Shown in pieces: positions 39,455-48,110 of a stretch of DNA of 64,000 bases (position 1 is its first letter; every line of letters begins with the position of its first letter). This stretch comes from CAMPKL01 sp963805925 (GTDB taxonomy: Bacteria > Acidobacteriota > Terriglobia > Bryobacterales > UBA6623). The stretch is taken from positions 1,922,001 to 1,986,000 of the forward strand of contig CAWDWB010000003.1 in assembly GCA_963805925.1 (NCBI GenBank), written 5' to 3'. The translations under genes were made by a program, and so were the position numbers. The notes under the pieces are model-generated. The model saw nothing but the letters and a program-made list of their open reading frames with translations. It had not been told where the DNA came from and did no database searches.

Positions 39455-40068
39455 CGCGCGGGCGGCGCGGCGTTGCGGACTCCGTCGGCCATGGACCGGG
39501 TGAGCTTATCCAGGGTTTGGCTGGTCGCTTCGCTTAGCTGCCGGACGACTGCATTCATGTCCGACGTGGCGACCTGAGCTTCGGAAGTCGCCGAGCCCTC
39601 CCAAACGACCCGCATGGTCGCCCCATCCAGCAACTCGGCTGACATGCCGCTGTAGACCTTGACGCCGCCTTCAAAGTCGACTTCTTCGAGCCGGTCGATG
39701 CGGGCGCGAAGCACATAGTCGGAGCGAGTTCGTCCGTCGAACCGGACGACGCTGCTAAAGGCGCCGCTGGCACGAAGCTTGTCGATGAGCGCATTCGTCA
39801 CCGCTTCGCGAGGATCCTGGGCCCACCGGTGGTACTCGTAGTAGCCGACTTCTTCCGGAGCGGGACGGTAGACGATACGGTCTTGCGTCAGCATGCTGCT
39901 GGTTCGCAGGGGCATGACGACGAGTGTGTGGGGCAGCGCTTGGTCCGCCGGAGCGGGCGCCGGCGGCAGGCTGAGGGCGTAATAGTGCGTGGGCGGAATC
40001 TTGCCGCCGCCGCAGCCGAGCATCGCCAAAAAAGCGATGAGCGGCAAGATCTTGTTGAACTGGCCCAT
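39451..40068 (-). CDS. PqiC/YmbA-like ABC-transport auxiliary lipoprotein
   Basis: A 205-residue lipoprotein. The signal peptide ends in a lipobox (LAMLGC), and the mature protein starts GGGKIPPTHYYALSLPP, close to the PqiC/YmbA family. PqiC anchors the MCE-type lipid transport machine to the outer membrane and is normally beside pqiA/pqiB or mla/mce genes, but none of these is nearby. Here it stands alone. The C-terminal pattern MRVVWEGSATSEAQV fits the family's second half. A lipid-transport role is inferred from the family only. Confidence 0.78.
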   Translation of the reverse strand: MGQFNKILPLIAFLAMLGCGGGKIPPTHYYALSLPPAPAPADQALPHTLVVMPLRTSSMLTQDRIVYRPAPEEVGYYEYHRWAQDPREAVTNALIDKLRASGAFSSVVRFDGRTRSDYVLRARIDRLEEVDFEGGVKVYSGMSAELLDGATMRVVWEGSATSEAQVATSDMNAVVRQLSEATSQTLDKLTRSMADGVRNAAPPAR

Positions 40069-40093
40069 AACGGGAGTTAAGCTGCAACCTATT

Positions 40094-40396
40094 ATGTCGG
40101 ATGTTGTGTTTAGCTGTCATAGCTGCGGAGCGAGAGTTCCACTCGAGTTCGGCGAAAAGGTCTCGCGGCGCGAAGAATGTCCCGGCTGCGGCGCCGATCT
40201 GCACTGCTGTCGCAACTGCCGCTTCTTCGACCCGGTACGAAATAATCAGTGCGCCGAGCCGCAGGCCGAGCGGGTCGTCGACAAGACCCAATCCAACTTT
40301 TGCGACTACTTTGAACCTCGAACCAAGGTGGACTTGGCTGGCAGGCGCGCGGGCGGCGCTTCGTCAAAAGAACTGTTCGACGATCTGTTTAAGTAG
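40094..40396 (+). CDS. Small zinc-ribbon protein
   Basis: A 100-residue cytoplasmic protein with several Cys pairs. The N-terminal CHSCG...CPGCG (positions 8-11 and about 29-32) forms a typical zinc ribbon. A second Cys cluster (LHCCRNCRFFDPVRNNQCAE, and NFCDYFEP) lies in the middle. ATG 40094 is chosen because the ribbon begins there; upstream in-frame codons overlap the divergent lipoprotein gene. It is uncharacterised, and DNA-, RNA- or protein-binding are all possible. Confidence 0.75.
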   Translation: MSDVVFSCHSCGARVPLEFGEKVSRREECPGCGADLHCCRNCRFFDPVRNNQCAEPQAERVVDKTQSNFCDYFEPRTKVDLAGRRAGGASSKELFDDLFK

Positions 40397-40484
40397 TTCG
40401 CCGTACTGACGGCGGACCCCCGGCAGGGCGATAACGTCGGGGAGGGGGCTGTGCTCCGGCGCGTGACCGGCGGCATCCCAATCG

Positions 40485-41210
40485 ATGGCTGATTTATCCG
40501 CCTACTACCGGGTTCTCGATCTCCAGCCTGGGGCCAGCATGGCCGAGGTGAAGACGGCCTGGCGAGATTTGGCGCAGGTTTGGCATCCGGATCGCTTCAC
40601 CGGCAACGAACGACTCCAGAAAAAGGCCGAAGAGGCGTTGAAGGAGATCAACGAGGCCTACCACCGCTTGGCTAAGGCGGGAATGCCGGCCGACGGTCAC
40701 CGGCCGCAACCGCGCTACGAGGCCGAAACCCACGAAGCGGGCGCGGCGGCGCCGACCCACGAAAGCATCCTCGCCGAAGGCGTTGCCGTCTGGAATCTTT
40801 GGCGCAAGAAGTACATGGATGTGGCGCCGCGGCTGACGGGCGTCTGGCTGGCGCGGCGATCGCTTGAAGGTCTGGACCTGCGCGAAGCGGACCTGGCGCG
40901 GGCCAACTTCGAGGCGGCGGATCTCTACAAACTGAACGGGTCGCGGGCGAATTTCAAGGACGCCCGCCTGAAGGGCGCGGTGCTGCATCGGGCGATCGCC
41001 CTGGAGGCCGACTTCACCGGCGCGGACTTCACGGCCGCAGATCTCTCGTCGGCTGATCTGCGGGGGGCGACTTTCTCGCGGGCGCGGTTTGACGGCGCCA
41101 ATCTGCTGGGAGCGCGCTTTGACGGTGCCGACCTTTCTGGCGCGATGGGGCTAACCGAGACCCAGCTGTTGTCGGCACTGTTTGACTCCAGCACCAAGCT
41201 GCCCGGCTAG
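40485..41210 (+). CDS. DnaJ-domain protein with pentapeptide repeats
   Basis: A fusion of an N-terminal J domain (about residues 1-70) and a C-terminal right-handed pentapeptide-repeat helix. The J domain shows YYRVLDLQPGASMAEVKTAW and the HPD motif in VWHPDRFTGNERL, so it can stimulate a DnaK-type chaperone. The C-terminal part, about residues 130-225, has repeating A(D/N)LxxA units (DLREADLARANFEAADLY and ADFTAADLSSADLRGATFSR). The 241-residue protein has no Gly/Phe region or zinc domain, so it is a type III J protein. The target of the repeat domain is unknown. Confidence 0.9.
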   Translation: MADLSAYYRVLDLQPGASMAEVKTAWRDLAQVWHPDRFTGNERLQKKAEEALKEINEAYHRLAKAGMPADGHRPQPRYEAETHEAGAAAPTHESILAEGVAVWNLWRKKYMDVAPRLTGVWLARRSLEGLDLREADLARANFEAADLYKLNGSRANFKDARLKGAVLHRAIALEADFTGADFTAADLSSADLRGATFSRARFDGANLLGARFDGADLSGAMGLTETQLLSALFDSSTKLPG

Positions 41211-41248
41211 GAACGCTATCTTAGAGCCTGGCGCGTACGCCCCGTTCG

Positions 41249-42604
41249 ATGGAACAGCTTGGCTTGGATTTCGCCCTTAACCAGCGGCCCTTAACGGTCG
41301 CTGAAGTCACGGCGGCGATACGCGGTCTGCTGGAGACGGCGTTCGACAATTGCCGCGTGGCCGGCGAGATTTCCAATTGCCGGCGGGCTCCGAGCGGCCA
41401 CTACTACTTCACGCTCAAAGACGGCGAAGCGCAGCTGAAGTGCGTTTGCTTCCGGCAGTCGGCGATGTACCTCAAGGTGAAGCCGCAAGACGGGCTGGAG
41501 GTCGTCGCTCGCGGCCGTATTGGAGTTTACGAGGCGCGGGGCGAGTACCAGCTCTACGTGGATTCGGTAGAGCCGCAGGGGCACGGCGCACTGCAACTCG
41601 CTTTTGAGCTGCTCAAGAGAAAGCTCGCCGCCGAGGGGCTGTTTGAGGCCGAGCGCAAGAGGCCGCTGCCGCGCATGCCTGAGCGCATCGGCATCGTTAC
41701 TTCGCCGAACGGCGCCGCCATCGCCGACATTCTGCGCGTTCTGGGCCGGCGCTTCCCGGGACTGCACGTGCGCCTCTATCCGGCAGCAGTCCAAGGCGAG
41801 AAGGCGGTTGCCGAGATCTCCGCCGGGCTGCGCTATTTCAGCGAAAGCGGTTGGCCTGAAGTGGTGATCGTGGGGCGCGGCGGCGGATCGATTGAGGATC
41901 TGTGGGCCTTCAACGAAGAGCTTGTCGCTCGGGCGATCGCCGAATCGGAAGTTCCGGTGATTTCCGCGGTGGGCCATCAGACGGATTTCACGATCGCCGA
42001 TTTTGTGGCCGATATGCGGGCGCCGACTCCTTCGGCGGCGGCGGAAATCGCCGTACCGGAGATGGCGGAGTTGCTGGAAGGGCTGGCGAAGAGCCGGAGC
42101 CGTCTTGAGCATGGGATCCGTTACCGGCTGGAGCGGGCTAGAAGACGGATGTTGGAGTCGGGAGTCGAGCGGCCGGCGGCGTTGCTGAGGCGCCGGACGA
42201 CGCAGTTCTCGCAGCGCATTGACGATTGCGAACTGCAGTTGCGCGAGAGTTTTGTCAGTCGCTTGCGGCGAGCCGAGCGGCGTCTGCGGGATACGCAACA
42301 CCGCTTGGCTGCGGTGGATTTGCGCGTGCGCCTAGGAAAGTCTCGGCGGTTGCTGGAGCAACTTCAGAATCGGACCTTCGTGGCCGCGGGCAAGCCTGCG
42401 CAGAAAGGCCGGGCGCGTTTGGAAGCTGCTACGGCCAGGCTGCAGGCGTTGAGTCCGACGGCGGTGCTGGAGAGGGGTTACGCCATTCTCACGACGATGG
42501 ATGGGGCGGTTGTGAGGCGCAACGCTGACGCCGAGGCGGGCCAACTGCTGCGGGCGCGACTCGGGGAAGGAGAATTGGGCGTGCGCGTGGAGAAGGCGGA
42601 CTAG
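41249..42604 (+). CDS. xseA: Exodeoxyribonuclease VII large subunit
   Basis: The large subunit of ExoVII, which degrades single-stranded DNA in both directions. The 451-residue protein has an N-terminal OB-fold (VAGEISNCRRAPSGHYYFTL), the catalytic domain with IVTSPNGAAIADILRVLGR and GRGGGSIEDLWAFNEE, then SAVGHQTDFTIADFVAD, and a coiled-coil C-terminal part rich in Arg, Leu and Glu. No xseB is immediately adjacent. The stop overlaps convergent trpS by CTAG. Confidence 0.96.
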   Translation: MEQLGLDFALNQRPLTVAEVTAAIRGLLETAFDNCRVAGEISNCRRAPSGHYYFTLKDGEAQLKCVCFRQSAMYLKVKPQDGLEVVARGRIGVYEARGEYQLYVDSVEPQGHGALQLAFELLKRKLAAEGLFEAERKRPLPRMPERIGIVTSPNGAAIADILRVLGRRFPGLHVRLYPAAVQGEKAVAEISAGLRYFSESGWPEVVIVGRGGGSIEDLWAFNEELVARAIAESEVPVISAVGHQTDFTIADFVADMRAPTPSAAAEIAVPEMAELLEGLAKSRSRLEHGIRYRLERARRRMLESGVERPAALLRRRTTQFSQRIDDCELQLRESFVSRLRRAERRLRDTQHRLAAVDLRVRLGKSRRLLEQLQNRTFVAAGKPAQKGRARLEAATARLQALSPTAVLERGYAILTTMDGAVVRRNADAEAGQLLRARLGEGELGVRVEKAD

Positions 42605-43596
42605 GCCGAAAATAGGCCGGTCCGCTCTTTGGCCAACTGCACGGTCTGTTCAGCGATGGGCGTGATGCGCTCGGCGCTGCGGCGCAAGATGTCCCGCAGG
42701 TGATCGCGGTTGCTCATCAGCTCGCGGTACTTGGCTTGGATCGGCGATAGGCTCTCGACGACCATCTCCGTGACGCGCTTCTTGAGGTCGCCGTAGCGCA
42801 TCCCGTCGAACTCAGCGCGCATCTCGTCGTTGGATGTTTCGGAGAAAGCCTGGTAGATCGCCAGCAGATTGCGCACGCCGGGGCCGGCGTTTTCCCACTG
42901 GACTTCCGGATTGGAGTCGGTCACGGCGCGGCCGATGAGCTTCTTGATACGTCCTGGTTCCTCCAACATGCTGATGGCATGGTTGGCGCCTTCGGCGGAT
43001 TTGCTCATCTTCTGGGTGGGGTCGTCGAGACCCATGACGCGGGCGCCGACAGTCGGCAGGCGGGTTTCGGGCACGACGAATGTATCGCCGTAAAGATGGT
43101 TGAAGCGCTCGGCGATGTCGCGGGTGAGTTCGAGGTGCTGCGCTTGGTCCTCGCCAACAGGGACGATCTTGGCCTGGTAGAGCAAAATATCCGCCGCCAT
43201 CAGCGCCGGATAGCAGAATAGACCCGTGCCCACGGTCTCTTGATTGCCGGATTTCGACTTGAACTGCGTCATGCGGCCCAGCCAGCCCATGGGCGTGACG
43301 CAGGTAAAGATCCAGCCGAGTTCAACGTGTCCGGGCACCTGGGACTGCACGAATACGGCGGAGTGGTCCGGGTCGATTCCGGCGGCGAGGTACAGTGCGG
43401 CGACCTGTTCGATGCTCTCGCGCAGGACCTTGGGGTCCTGGTAGACGGTGATCGCATGCTGATCGACGACGCAGAAAATCGGCTCGTAGTCGTACTGAAT
43501 CCTGGCCCAGTTCTTGAGCGCGCCGAGATAGTTGCCGATATGCAGGACTCCCGAAGGCTGCATGCCGGAGAAGATGCGAGGTTTGTCGGATGACAT
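42601..43596 (-). CDS. trpS: Tryptophanyl-tRNA synthetase
   Basis: A class I synthetase charging tRNA-Trp. The HIGN signature (SGVLHIGNYLGALKNW, residues 15-30) and the KMSKS loop (DPTQKMSKSAEGANHAISML, about residue 200) are both intact. I chose ATG 43596 (MSSDKPRIFSGMQPSG), which gives 331 residues, the normal TrpRS length; an upstream codon would add six residues. The convergent overlap with xseA is four bases. Confidence 0.97.
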   Translation of the reverse strand: MSSDKPRIFSGMQPSGVLHIGNYLGALKNWARIQYDYEPIFCVVDQHAITVYQDPKVLRESIEQVAALYLAAGIDPDHSAVFVQSQVPGHVELGWIFTCVTPMGWLGRMTQFKSKSGNQETVGTGLFCYPALMAADILLYQAKIVPVGEDQAQHLELTRDIAERFNHLYGDTFVVPETRLPTVGARVMGLDDPTQKMSKSAEGANHAISMLEEPGRIKKLIGRAVTDSNPEVQWENAGPGVRNLLAIYQAFSETSNDEMRAEFDGMRYGDLKKRVTEMVVESLSPIQAKYRELMSNRDHLRDILRRSAERITPIAEQTVQLAKERTGLFSA

Positions 43597-43781
43597 GAGG
43601 GGTGAACCCGCCATTTTAGCGTGGCGCCGTGCGCCGGAGCGTTTGGAGATCTAGTCTTTGAAGCGCTCCTCAATGGATTGAGGCAGTGTTGCGGTATATT
43701 ACGATTGCGTGTACTCTGCCCGCGGCGTAATGCGGGAATCCCGCCGACAGGCTCCAGTCAGCCTCGCCTCTCGGGTGAAAC

Positions 43782-44732
43782 GTGGACTTTGACCAGCTCC
43801 ATACCTTCCTCGAGATTGTCCGCCTAAAGAGTTTTTCTAAGGCGGCGCAGACGTGTTTTCGCACGCAACCGGCGATTTCCGCACAAATCCGCCAGATGGA
43901 GCAGGAACTCGGAACGCAGTTGTTCGAGCGCTTCGGAAGCCGGATCTCGCTGACCACGGCGGGCAAGATTTTCGCGGAATACTCCCAACGAATCCTGGAA
44001 ACCAAGGGGCAGGCTTTCGACGAGATCCGTGAGTTGGAGAAGGTTCCCCGGGGCCAACTGACCATCGCCGCCAACGAGGCGACCTGCCTCAAGGTGTTGC
44101 CTTCGGTCTTCGCGAATTATAAGAAGCACTACCCAGGCATCCAGTTGCAGGTCGTGCGCTCATACGGATCGAAGACGGTGCAGGGAGTCCTCGATAATTC
44201 CGTGGACTTCGGTATCGCGCAAATTCCGATTCAGGACAAGAAGGTGGAAGTCGTGCAGATCCACACCGATGAGATCTGCCTGATGGTGGGGAAGGATCAT
44301 GCCTTGGCGGGCCGTCCCAAAGCCAGCGCCGAGGCGATTGTGGATTACCCGCTGCTGCTGCCCAAAAGCGGCAGAACCAGGAGCCGGATCAACGAGTTCC
44401 TGGAGGACTACGAAGACGACATTAAGATCTCGATGGAGCTGGAATCCAGCGAGATGTTGAAGCAGTTCATCGTGGCTGACCTGGGCATCGGCTTTATGGC
44501 GATGTCCCATGCTCGCGAGGAGATCGCCGCGGGCGAGCTGGTTGCCCTACGCTTGGAGCCGCTGCCGATGACCCGCACGATCGGTTTGATTTACAGGAAA
44601 GACAAGGCTTTGTCTCGGGCGGCGATCGGATTTATTGAAACGGTTGCAGCGTTCGCTCGCGAAGCGGATAAGCCCGCAGCAGAGAAGCCGAAGGCGCCTG
44701 CCGCACCGGCGCGCAAATCGAGGGTGTCATGA
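43782..44732 (+). CDS. LysR-type transcriptional regulator, CysB/Cbl-like
   Basis: A LysR regulator of 316 residues. The N-terminal winged helix-turn-helix is clear (LHTFLEIVRLKSFSKAAQTC and TQPAISAQIRQMEQELGTQL), and the C-terminal effector domain follows (LQVVRSYGSKTVQGVLDNSV). The GTG start sits after a weak GGTGA. A 20-residue Ala/Pro/Lys tail ends the protein. It overlaps the next gene by ATGA. LysR proteins usually control an adjacent divergent gene; here the divergent neighbour is trpS, so the target and coinducer are not evident. Confidence 0.9.
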   Translation: MDFDQLHTFLEIVRLKSFSKAAQTCFRTQPAISAQIRQMEQELGTQLFERFGSRISLTTAGKIFAEYSQRILETKGQAFDEIRELEKVPRGQLTIAANEATCLKVLPSVFANYKKHYPGIQLQVVRSYGSKTVQGVLDNSVDFGIAQIPIQDKKVEVVQIHTDEICLMVGKDHALAGRPKASAEAIVDYPLLLPKSGRTRSRINEFLEDYEDDIKISMELESSEMLKQFIVADLGIGFMAMSHAREEIAAGELVALRLEPLPMTRTIGLIYRKDKALSRAAIGFIETVAAFAREADKPAAEKPKAPAAPARKSRVS

Positions 44733-45100
44733 AATGGGTCGGTAGAACCGGATTTGTGCGGGTTGCGTCGTCGCAAGGCGACAGGATTTACCGCTCGCTG
44801 GATGATCTACCCGAGGATCTGCGCGATCAGGCCCGGCTCGCGCTGGAGGGTTCCAACGCCGAGACGATCCTAATCGCCGATCCGGAGTCTTACGAGCGCA
44901 TCGTCCAGAGCGGCGACGCCTCGCCTGCCGAATTGCACTGGCTGCGCCCGGGCAGACCATCCGAGGACGCGAAAGCAGCGACTCCGGTCGCGGCGCCGAA
45001 TGCGGACGGACAGTGGAAGATGGTTCTGGGCGTCGGAATCGTCGGGATCCTGACGTTGTGGGCTATCTGGCTTTGGGCGGTCCAAAGCGGTATGTCGTAA
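44729..45100 (+). CDS. Small C-terminally membrane-anchored protein
   Basis: A 123-residue protein with a soluble N-terminus (VRVASSQGDRIYRSLDDLPE), a Glu/Pro-rich linker, and one C-terminal transmembrane helix (MVLGVGIVGILTLWAIWLWA). It is translationally coupled to the LysR gene by ATGA, which suggests a partnership. The last 38 bases overlap the convergent DUF1015 gene. I do not recognise the soluble part; a membrane-tethered modulator of the regulator is only a conjecture. Confidence 0.7.
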   Translation: MKWVGRTGFVRVASSQGDRIYRSLDDLPEDLRDQARLALEGSNAETILIADPESYERIVQSGDASPAELHWLRPGRPSEDAKAATPVAAPNADGQWKMVLGVGIVGILTLWAIWLWAVQSGMS

Positions 45101-46361
45101 AGCCCGACAGGAGCTTGGGGTAGAAGTCGGTCGACTTCTGCGGCATCACGCCTCCCGAGAAAGAGATCCGAGCAACATCTTTGACGTCAACGGGGCGCAG
45201 CAGGAAGGCCGCTTGCGCGGCTCCTGAGGCGACCTCGGCGATGGCGTTATCGAAACCGCGAACATAGCGGATGCCCTTCAGTTCCTTTACGTCGTCTTCT
45301 GAAAGGCCGGCAGCCTCGGCGATGAGCGCTTTGTGGAGCAGGACGACATCGAGGCGACCTTCCGCCTCAGACAGTCCCTGGAGAATATCTTCTAGAGCGT
45401 CGGGCTTGGGCGTGAGTAGATAGCGCCCGTCGTCGCCGGCGAGGGCCAATCCGATTGCCGCGTCGCTGTGCGGCTCCGTCTCTAGCGCTTGCCGCAAAGC
45501 GTCGTCGGATGTGAGACGTCTGGTCGCGAAGCGCCGGGACGCTCCCTCCAGCAGTTGGTTGGGCTCAAAATGGGGCAGATCCGACAGCACCCGGTGCGTG
45601 GCTAAAACGACCAGCCCGGGGGAACTCATATTGACCAGCGTCACCATGATTCGCGAGGCGCCGGGAGTTTCCGGGTGCTCGCGGCCGTAGGCCAGGGCCG
45701 TTTCGTAGCGGTGATGCCCGTCGGCGATGAGCAGCTTCTTGTCGGCCATCAGCTGCTCGATCTCCCCGACCTGAGCGGGGTCGCTGATCCGCCAGACCTT
45801 ATGCGCGATGCCGTCCGGTTCGCGAGCTTCCATCAACGGCGTGCCCTCGGCGGCGGCGTCTAATAGTTCGTCGATGCGCCGGGTGGGGTCGTCGTAGAGG
45901 AAGAACAGTTGGCCGAAGTAGGACTGGGTCGCCTCGGTGAGTTTCCAGCGGTCCATTTTCGGTCCGCTGTGGGTCAGCTCATGGCGGTGGACGACGCCCT
46001 TGTCGTACTCTTCTACGTCGGTTAGCCCAATGAAGCCTTTGCGGGTTGTCTTGGCGCCGGTTTCGGGGTGTTCGAATTCCTGAAAGTAGGCGTAGAAGCC
46101 CGGTTCGGGGTCCTCGACGAGGATGCCTTGCTCGATCCATTCGGCGAGCGTGTCCGAAGCCCGGGAGTAGACGTTGTGGGCGCCGTCGTCGCCGTCCAGC
46201 GGCTGCCCCTTGATGAGCCGAACGAAGTTGTAAGGGCTTGCTTTGAGGTACTGCTCGCGGAGCGCGTCGGGGATCTTGTCGTAGGGCTGGGTGACGAGAG
46301 TCGCCAGATCGCCCGCTTTGGGGGAGTAGCGATAAGGCCGAAACGGTAAGACTCGGGCCAT
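45063..46361 (-). CDS. DUF1015 family protein
   Basis: A 432-residue protein of the DUF1015 family, recognised by the N-terminus ARVLPFRPYRYSPKAGDLAT with LVTQPYDKIPDALREQ, and by the middle signature LLIADGHHRYETALAYGREH. The family is widespread in bacteria and archaea; its function is not established here, although it is sometimes found near serine/aminotransferase genes. I chose ATG 46361; an upstream ATG would add four residues. It is divergent from nadB. Confidence 0.88.
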   Translation of the reverse strand: MARVLPFRPYRYSPKAGDLATLVTQPYDKIPDALREQYLKASPYNFVRLIKGQPLDGDDGAHNVYSRASDTLAEWIEQGILVEDPEPGFYAYFQEFEHPETGAKTTRKGFIGLTDVEEYDKGVVHRHELTHSGPKMDRWKLTEATQSYFGQLFFLYDDPTRRIDELLDAAAEGTPLMEAREPDGIAHKVWRISDPAQVGEIEQLMADKKLLIADGHHRYETALAYGREHPETPGASRIMVTLVNMSSPGLVVLATHRVLSDLPHFEPNQLLEGASRRFATRRLTSDDALRQALETEPHSDAAIGLALAGDDGRYLLTPKPDALEDILQGLSEAEGRLDVVLLHKALIAEAAGLSEDDVKELKGIRYVRGFDNAIAEVASGAAQAAFLLRPVDVKDVARISFSGGVMPQKSTDFYPKLLSGFTTYRFGPPKAR

Positions 46362-46443
46362 CTGCACCAGCATAGCGAGACCGCTTCGGCAAGCTCTAGT
46401 TGCGGTTCGAACGGCGTTGCGACGCTTCCGCTACGATGGGGCC

Positions 46444-48027
46444 TTGAAGATCGAGACGGAGTTCCTAGTTATCGGAGCGGGCGTCGCTGGTTTGCGGGCG
46501 GCGATCGAGGCGGCTCCGGCCGGGGACGTTTTGGTCTTAACCAAGGATCGCCTGACCGAATCGACCTCCGAATACGCCCAAGGCGGCATCGCCGTGGCGC
46601 TGAGCGACGACGACGAGGTTAGCCTTCACGAACAGGACACAATCATTGCCGGCGCGGGGCTCTGCGACATCGACGCTGTTCGAGCGTTGGTGGCCGAAGG
46701 CCCCGTACAGATCGAAAAACTGATCGAGTGGGGCATCGAGTTCGACAAGGACGGCGGCAAGTTGTCGTTCACCCGCGAGGGCGCACACAGCCGCAATCGT
46801 GTGTTGCACTCCCACGGCGACTCCACGGGACGAGAGATTGCCCGGACTCTTTATCACACGACCCGCTCGATCCCGAACATCAGCTACCGTAGCTTCTCGG
46901 CCGTCGTCGACGTACTGCTCAACGAGCACGGCGAGGTCTGCGGCGTTACGGCTTGGGACGAGAAAGAGCGCCGGCTGATCCCCATTTACGCGAAGGCGGT
47001 GCTGCTGGCCACGGGCGGCCTGGGATGCGTCTATTGGGAGACGACGAACCCGAACGTGGCGACGGGCGACGGCATGGCCATGGCTTACCGCGCCGGGGCG
47101 CAACTGGCCGACATGGAGATGGTGCAGTTCCATCCGACGGCCCTGTTTACCGAGGGCGCGCCGAGGTTCTTGCTGTCGGAGGCTCTGCGCGGCGAAGGCG
47201 CACGGCTGCTCAATGCCGCTGGCGAGACCTTCATGCACAACTACGATGAGCGCGGCGATTTGGCGCCACGCGACATCGTCTCGCGCGCGATCGTCGCCGA
47301 GTTACGTCGCACGCAGTCCGGGCCGGCCTACCTCGATCTGACTCACCTCGATGCGGAAAAGATTCCCAAGCGCTTTCCGCGCATCTACGAGACCTGCCTG
47401 CTCTACGGCATCGACATTACCTTGAAGCCGGTGCCGGTCCATCCGGCCGCGCACTATGCCATGGGCGGCGTGCATACGGACCTGGCGGGTAGGACGACCG
47501 TCCCCAGGCTTTACGCGGCCGGAGAGGTCGCTTGTACGGGTGTTCACGGCGCCAATCGTTTGGCCAGTAACTCGTTACTCGAGGGGCTCGTCTTCGGCGC
47601 ACGGGCAGGCGCCGCGATGCGCGAGTTCGCCGGTTCCGCCGTTGCGACTTCGCCGATTCCCGATCGCGGCGACCCGGCCCCGCTTCCGGCGAATTCGGTG
47701 TTCGATCTGAGACGGCTTGCGTGGCGCCGTGCGGGAATCGAGAGATCCGCAGACACTCTGCAGGAAGGCATGGCCGAGTTGGAGCGTGTCTCGCCGCTGT
47801 TTCCGCGAGGCATCATGCGCAACAACCGCCAGGGATTCGAAGCGGACAACATCAACCTGCTGATCTCGCTGATTATTCAGTCGGCGCTGGCACGCGAAGA
47901 AAGCCGCGGCGCGCATTACCGCTCGGACTTCCCGGAACCCAGGCCCGAGTTTTGCCGGCACTCGCTGGTCACGGACGGCGGCCGGGTCGGATTTTCCGAT
48001 TTGGCGGATCGGCAGATCGCGCAATAG
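46444..48027 (+). CDS. nadB: L-aspartate oxidase
   Basis: Catalyses FAD-dependent oxidation of aspartate to iminoaspartate for NAD biosynthesis. The 527-residue protein has the FAD Rossmann motif (LVIGAGVAGLRAAIEAA), the flavin loop (EYAQGGIAVALSDDDEV), a substrate segment (RVLHSHGDSTGREIARTL), HPTALFTEG, and AAHYAMGGVHTDLAGRTTV, all typical of NadB. The TTG start at 46444 is closest to the Rossmann motif; a TTG at 46417 is an alternative. It resembles SdhA/FrdA, but the layout and length fit NadB. No nadA or nadC is adjacent. Confidence 0.92.
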   Translation: MKIETEFLVIGAGVAGLRAAIEAAPAGDVLVLTKDRLTESTSEYAQGGIAVALSDDDEVSLHEQDTIIAGAGLCDIDAVRALVAEGPVQIEKLIEWGIEFDKDGGKLSFTREGAHSRNRVLHSHGDSTGREIARTLYHTTRSIPNISYRSFSAVVDVLLNEHGEVCGVTAWDEKERRLIPIYAKAVLLATGGLGCVYWETTNPNVATGDGMAMAYRAGAQLADMEMVQFHPTALFTEGAPRFLLSEALRGEGARLLNAAGETFMHNYDERGDLAPRDIVSRAIVAELRRTQSGPAYLDLTHLDAEKIPKRFPRIYETCLLYGIDITLKPVPVHPAAHYAMGGVHTDLAGRTTVPRLYAAGEVACTGVHGANRLASNSLLEGLVFGARAGAAMREFAGSAVATSPIPDRGDPAPLPANSVFDLRRLAWRRAGIERSADTLQEGMAELERVSPLFPRGIMRNNRQGFEADNINLLISLIIQSALAREESRGAHYRSDFPEPRPEFCRHSLVTDGGRVGFSDLADRQIAQ

Positions 48028-48110
48028 GCTCGCTTCAGTGACTTTTCACCGCTGCGGCGGGTGATATCCCGCGGGCGCAGGCCTCTTCGGTTGGGGCATA
48101 ATTACGCCGA

